A stretch of DNA of 7,205 bases from JBBQHX01 sp038324385 (GTDB lineage: Bacteria > Gemmatimonadota > Gemmatimonadetes > Gemmatimonadales > Gemmatimonadaceae): NCBI GenBank assembly GCA_038324385.1, contig JBBQHX010000190.1:1-7205 (forward strand). The letters run 5' to 3'. Below, in pieces: positions 4,218 through 7,205 of the stretch. The number at the start of each line of letters is the position of its first letter. Positions within the stretch are counted from its first letter, which is position 1. Made by a program: the position numbers and the translations under genes. The notes under the pieces were generated by a model that did not search any database, was not told where the DNA came from, and saw only the letters and a list, made by a program, of their open reading frames with translations.

Positions 4218-7180
4218 CGGAAGTTCAGGCTGAGGGTGAGCCAGTACGAACGGCTGGCCGGGTACGCCGCGAGCTCGCGGTTGCGCTGCACCGCGTCAGG
4301 CGCGCCGCCGCCGCCGAAGTTCTGCGCCTCCGGATCACCACCGCGGAAGTCGGTCCACCAGTACAGATTGCGTCCGCTCAACGAGAGCCGCGCACCGTTG
4401 AGCGTCGAGGTCAACCGCTGCACCAGGTTGACCGGCAGGTCGTAGGTAAGCGTGACTTCGCGCAGCTTCGTGTACGACGCATCCTGGTAGTAGATACGCG
4501 TGACCTGCAGATACGACGTCCGCCGCACTTCACCAAGCTTGCGGCCGTCGGCCGTCGGCACGTCGTAGTCGCGCGAGTTCTGGCCGAGGTCGTAGTGACG
4601 CCAGGTGCCGTTGGCAAGCATGCCGCCCTGCTGCCGGTCGAGCAACGCGTAGAACGACAGCGCACCGAACTGCAGCTCGTTCGACCAGCCGCCGTTCCAG
4701 TCGGGATTGCCGTCGCCGATCACCACCGGCACCACGACGCGGCCGCCCGCTTGCGGTAGCGTGTCGTTACCGATGATCTGCGTCGCCGACTTCCCTTCCT
4801 CGATGCGAATGGCTCCCACCTGCGGCGCGCCGAGCAGGAAGGTCGGAACCGGCAGATTGGTGATCTCGCTGCGGTTCATCCCCCAGTTGAGGCGCGTCGT
4901 CCAGGTGAACCGATCGCCACGGATCGGAAAGGCGGTGATTGCCGTCTCGAGTCCCGTGACCTTCATCTCGGCGCCATTGGAGATCTCCGAGCTGAACCCC
5001 GTCGACGGGGCGAGCGTGCGGGTGATCAACAGGTCGGAGATGTCGCGCAGGAAACCCGTCACTTCGAGTGTCGCGCGGTTGCCGAAGAGCACGGCGTCGA
5101 AACCGCCCTCGTACTCGCGCTGCCGCTCAGGGCGAATGTCGCGCGCCGCGCGCACCGAACCGACACGGAAGGCACCCAGTCCGCCGATATTCGACAGTGC
5201 GAGCTCGGTGAACTTCTGCCCGTAGAGCGGCTGGTTGCCCGTCTCACCATAGGCAAGGCGGAGCTTTAATTCGTCGACCGTCCCCGGCATCAGCTCGGGA
5301 AAGCGGTAGGATGCCGACGCCTTCGGGAAGAGAAAGAACTTCCTCGTGTCGCCGTTGTTGCTGCTGCGATCGGCGCGCGCACCGACCGTCATCAACAGGC
5401 GCTCGTTCCAGAGCACCTCGGTCTGGCCGAAGACGCCGAGGTCGTACACCTCGAGCCGGTTCTCGTCGACGTCGCGGATCGTGCCGGCGTTGATGATCTC
5501 CAACCCACCGAGGAGATTCTGGGCCGACGCGCGCGTCTGTCCCAACGTGCGGCGCTCGTACTGCGTCCCCAGTTGCGAGGTGACGCTCAGGCGGGCGTTG
5601 GGCGTCCACGTGTGCACGCCGTTCAGGTTCAAGTTCCCCTGAACATTGTCGGTGTACGAGGTGGCGGTGGTGCCGGGGAGCCCATCGGCGGGCTCGAACT
5701 GGAGCGCGGGCGGAGAGAAGACGACGTTCTTCTGGTTGAGGATGTCCGCTCCACCGTAGGCGATCAGTTGCAACTGGTGCGACTGGCTCGTGAACGCATC
5801 CACGCTGATGCGCGCGGTGGTGATGTTCCGCCAGACCGATTCCTCGTTCTGGAAGAGATCGATCGTCTGCAGTGGGTTGGACGGATAGAACGGGTTGACC
5901 GGGTAGCTGCCGTCCGCGCGCGGACGCAGGTCGAGGAAACTTGGCACCTTGGTCATCGCATAGGCGACCGAGGCGCCGACGTTGTCGTTGCCGAAGAGGC
6001 CGCGGTCGTTGCGGGTGCGCAGCAACTCCGACCCCACCTGGGCGGTGATCCGGTCGCCGATGCGCTGGTCGAGGTTGACGCGGACGCCGGTCTTCGACGC
6101 GAATGTGTTGCGCACGATCCCATCCTCGTCGCGCAGGAGCGCCGACACGAAGTAGCGGGTGTTCTCCGAGCCGCCACTGACCGAGAGCGACGTCTCCGAG
6201 TTCACCGGTGTCTCGCCATAGGCGAGCTCCTCGTAATCGATGAAGATGTCGGGGTCATACAGATCTGCCGCCGCCGGGCCCAGCGCGGCCACCGCGGACT
6301 CGACCGAGGGGAAGCGCCGCGAGCCATTCTTGTAGGCGAGCTGCGACGTGCCGACCCCGGTACGCAGCGTGAACTGGGGCCGTCCGATCGTCCCCCGCTT
6401 GGTGGTGATCAGGACGACTCCGCCTGACGCCTTCGATCCGTAGATCGCCGCGGCCGCCGAACCCTTGAGGATCTCGATCGTCTCGATGTCATTGGGATTG
6501 AGATCGGCGATACGATTGACCGGCGCCTCCTGGGTGACCACCGAGATCGACGAGCCTGATGCGCGGGTGACCTTGTTCGTGCCGGAGCCGATCGCGACGT
6601 CGCTGACGATCACGCCGTCGATGACATACAGCGGCTGCGACGAACCGATGATCGACGAGGTGCCACGGATGCGCATCCGGTTACCACCGCCGGGCGCGCC
6701 GGTCGACTGCGAAATCTGCGCGCCGGCGACCTTCCCCTGGAACGCGTTCTCGATCGATTGCGCCGAGACCTTGGTGACCTCGTCGGCGTTGATCGTGGCG
6801 ACGGAGGTGGCGAGATTGCGGCGCGAGATGCCGGTGGCCTGGCCGGTGACCACCACCTGGTCGAGGTTGAGCGCCTCACGACCGAGGGCGATCTCGACCG
6901 TCGACGTGCCGGCCGGCACCGGGACCTGTGCGGGCGTGTAGCCGATGCGCCGGACCGTGAGCGTCACGTCGCCGGCGGGGGCCTGCAGCGTGAACGTGCC
7001 GTCCTCGCGCGTCGACGTGCCGATGGTCGTACCACGAACGAGGATCTGGGCGGAGGCGATGGGAGTTCGGGTGCCCTCCTCGCGCACCGTGCCCGTCACC
7101 GGACGGGTCTGCGCCGCCAACGGGCCGGCGACCAGCAGTGCCACCATGGCGCGAGCCCACCAACGAGACTGGATCAACAT
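4214..7180 (-). CDS. SusC/RagA-family TonB-dependent outer-membrane transporter
   Basis: This encodes 988 residues from the preferred start and appears complete. Its order is: signal peptide ending near LAAQ (21-24); a carboxypeptidase-regulatory-like beta-sandwich (about 27-100: VTGTVREEGTRTP, GTSTREDGTFTL); a TonB-box-like segment LDQVVVTGQ (106-114); and the plug (about 120-262), with RIRGTSSI (170-177), PLYVIDGV (183-190), LNPNDIETIEILKG (227-240) and IYGSKASGGVVLITTK. A 22-strand-type barrel fills the rest and ends in LSLNFR. A polar stretch rich in Ser, Thr and Val (197-218) sits in the plug between the DGV and NPNDIE motifs. The family imports ligands using TonB-ExbBD energy and works as a unit with SusD. 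ATG at 7180 is chosen because AAGGA lies 7 bases upstream; ATG at 7195 (five more residues) shows no such site in the few bases visible. The adjacent peptidase gene hints at peptides, but the substrate is unproven. Confidence 0.95.
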   Translation of the reverse strand: MLIQSRWWARAMVALLVAGPLAAQTRPVTGTVREEGTRTPIASAQILVRGTTIGTSTREDGTFTLQAPAGDVTLTVRRIGYTPAQVPVPAGTSTVEIALGREALNLDQVVVTGQATGISRRNLATSVATINADEVTKVSAQSIENAFQGKVAGAQISQSTGAPGGGNRMRIRGTSSIIGSSQPLYVIDGVIVSDVAIGSGTNKVTRASGSSISVVTQEAPVNRIADLNPNDIETIEILKGSAAAAIYGSKASGGVVLITTKRGTIGRPQFTLRTGVGTSQLAYKNGSRRFPSVESAVAALGPAAADLYDPDIFIDYEELAYGETPVNSETSLSVSGGSENTRYFVSALLRDEDGIVRNTFASKTGVRVNLDQRIGDRITAQVGSELLRTRNDRGLFGNDNVGASVAYAMTKVPSFLDLRPRADGSYPVNPFYPSNPLQTIDLFQNEESVWRNITTARISVDAFTSQSHQLQLIAYGGADILNQKNVVFSPPALQFEPADGLPGTTATSYTDNVQGNLNLNGVHTWTPNARLSVTSQLGTQYERRTLGQTRASAQNLLGGLEIINAGTIRDVDENRLEVYDLGVFGQTEVLWNERLLMTVGARADRSSNNGDTRKFFLFPKASASYRFPELMPGTVDELKLRLAYGETGNQPLYGQKFTELALSNIGGLGAFRVGSVRAARDIRPERQREYEGGFDAVLFGNRATLEVTGFLRDISDLLITRTLAPSTGFSSEISNGAEMKVTGLETAITAFPIRGDRFTWTTRLNWGMNRSEITNLPVPTFLLGAPQVGAIRIEEGKSATQIIGNDTLPQAGGRVVVPVVIGDGNPDWNGGWSNELQFGALSFYALLDRQQGGMLANGTWRHYDLGQNSRDYDVPTADGRKLGEVRRTSYLQVTRIYYQDASYTKLREVTLTYDLPVNLVQRLTSTLNGARLSLSGRNLYWWTDFRGGDPEAQNFGGGGAPDAVQRNRELAAYPASRSYWLTLSLNFR

Positions 7181-7187
7181 GAGCGGA

Positions 7188-7192
7188 TCCTT
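7188..7192 (-). promoter_or_regulatory. Ribosome binding site deciding the SusC start
   Basis: AAGGA on the minus strand, 7 bases before the ATG at 7180. It supports that start over the ATG at 7195. The promoter of the operon must lie beyond the right edge of the window. Confidence 0.6.
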
Positions 7193-7205
7193 CATGAGGG
7201 TTGAG

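Noticed and set aside
5573..6427. Plus-strand 284-residue frame
   Set aside because: It is fully antisense to the SusC-type barrel, whose family motifs are clear, and it has no domain of its own.

Overview
The window looks like GC-rich chromosomal DNA from a soil or freshwater bacterium, most likely Gemmatimonadota. That assignment rests on three things: a SusC/SusD pair with the N-terminal wording I associate with that phylum, very GC-rich codon use, and three kinds of dispersed intergenic repeat that I recall from such genomes. No rRNA or marker gene is present, so the phylum is an inference.

All genes that I can support lie on the minus strand. Reading in transcription order (right to left): a SusC/RagA-type TonB-dependent outer-membrane transporter (7180 to 4214); its SusD/RagB-type surface lipoprotein, overlapping by the four bases ATGA (4217 to 2823); a 140-base gap holding a heptamer repeat that is also a textbook G-quadruplex motif in the transcript sense; a peptidase E-like (S51) enzyme with a Tat-like leader (2682 to 1864); a 647-base gene-free stretch with GAGGACGCGGAGG-type repeats in both orientations; and a small two-gene cassette (1216 to 995 and 1050 to 547) of a conserved short protein and an MNT-fold nucleotidyltransferase, overlapping by 56 bases. 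The left 545 bases are a composite array of an approximately 40-base repeat in both orientations, with large hairpins.

The SusC/SusD pair should form one outer-membrane uptake complex. The S51 enzyme behind it, apparently exported, makes peptide or aspartate-containing substrate uptake (a RagAB-like role) a reasonable hypothesis, but the sequence does not prove it. The nucleotidyltransferase cassette resembles toxin-antitoxin-type pairs in layout and is probably an independent accessory module lying against the repeat array. I see no CRISPR array, tRNA, rRNA, transposase or phage gene. The best candidates for something new are the two-orientation repeat array, the G-quadruplex heptamer between the lipoprotein and peptidase genes, and the nucleotidyltransferase cassette.
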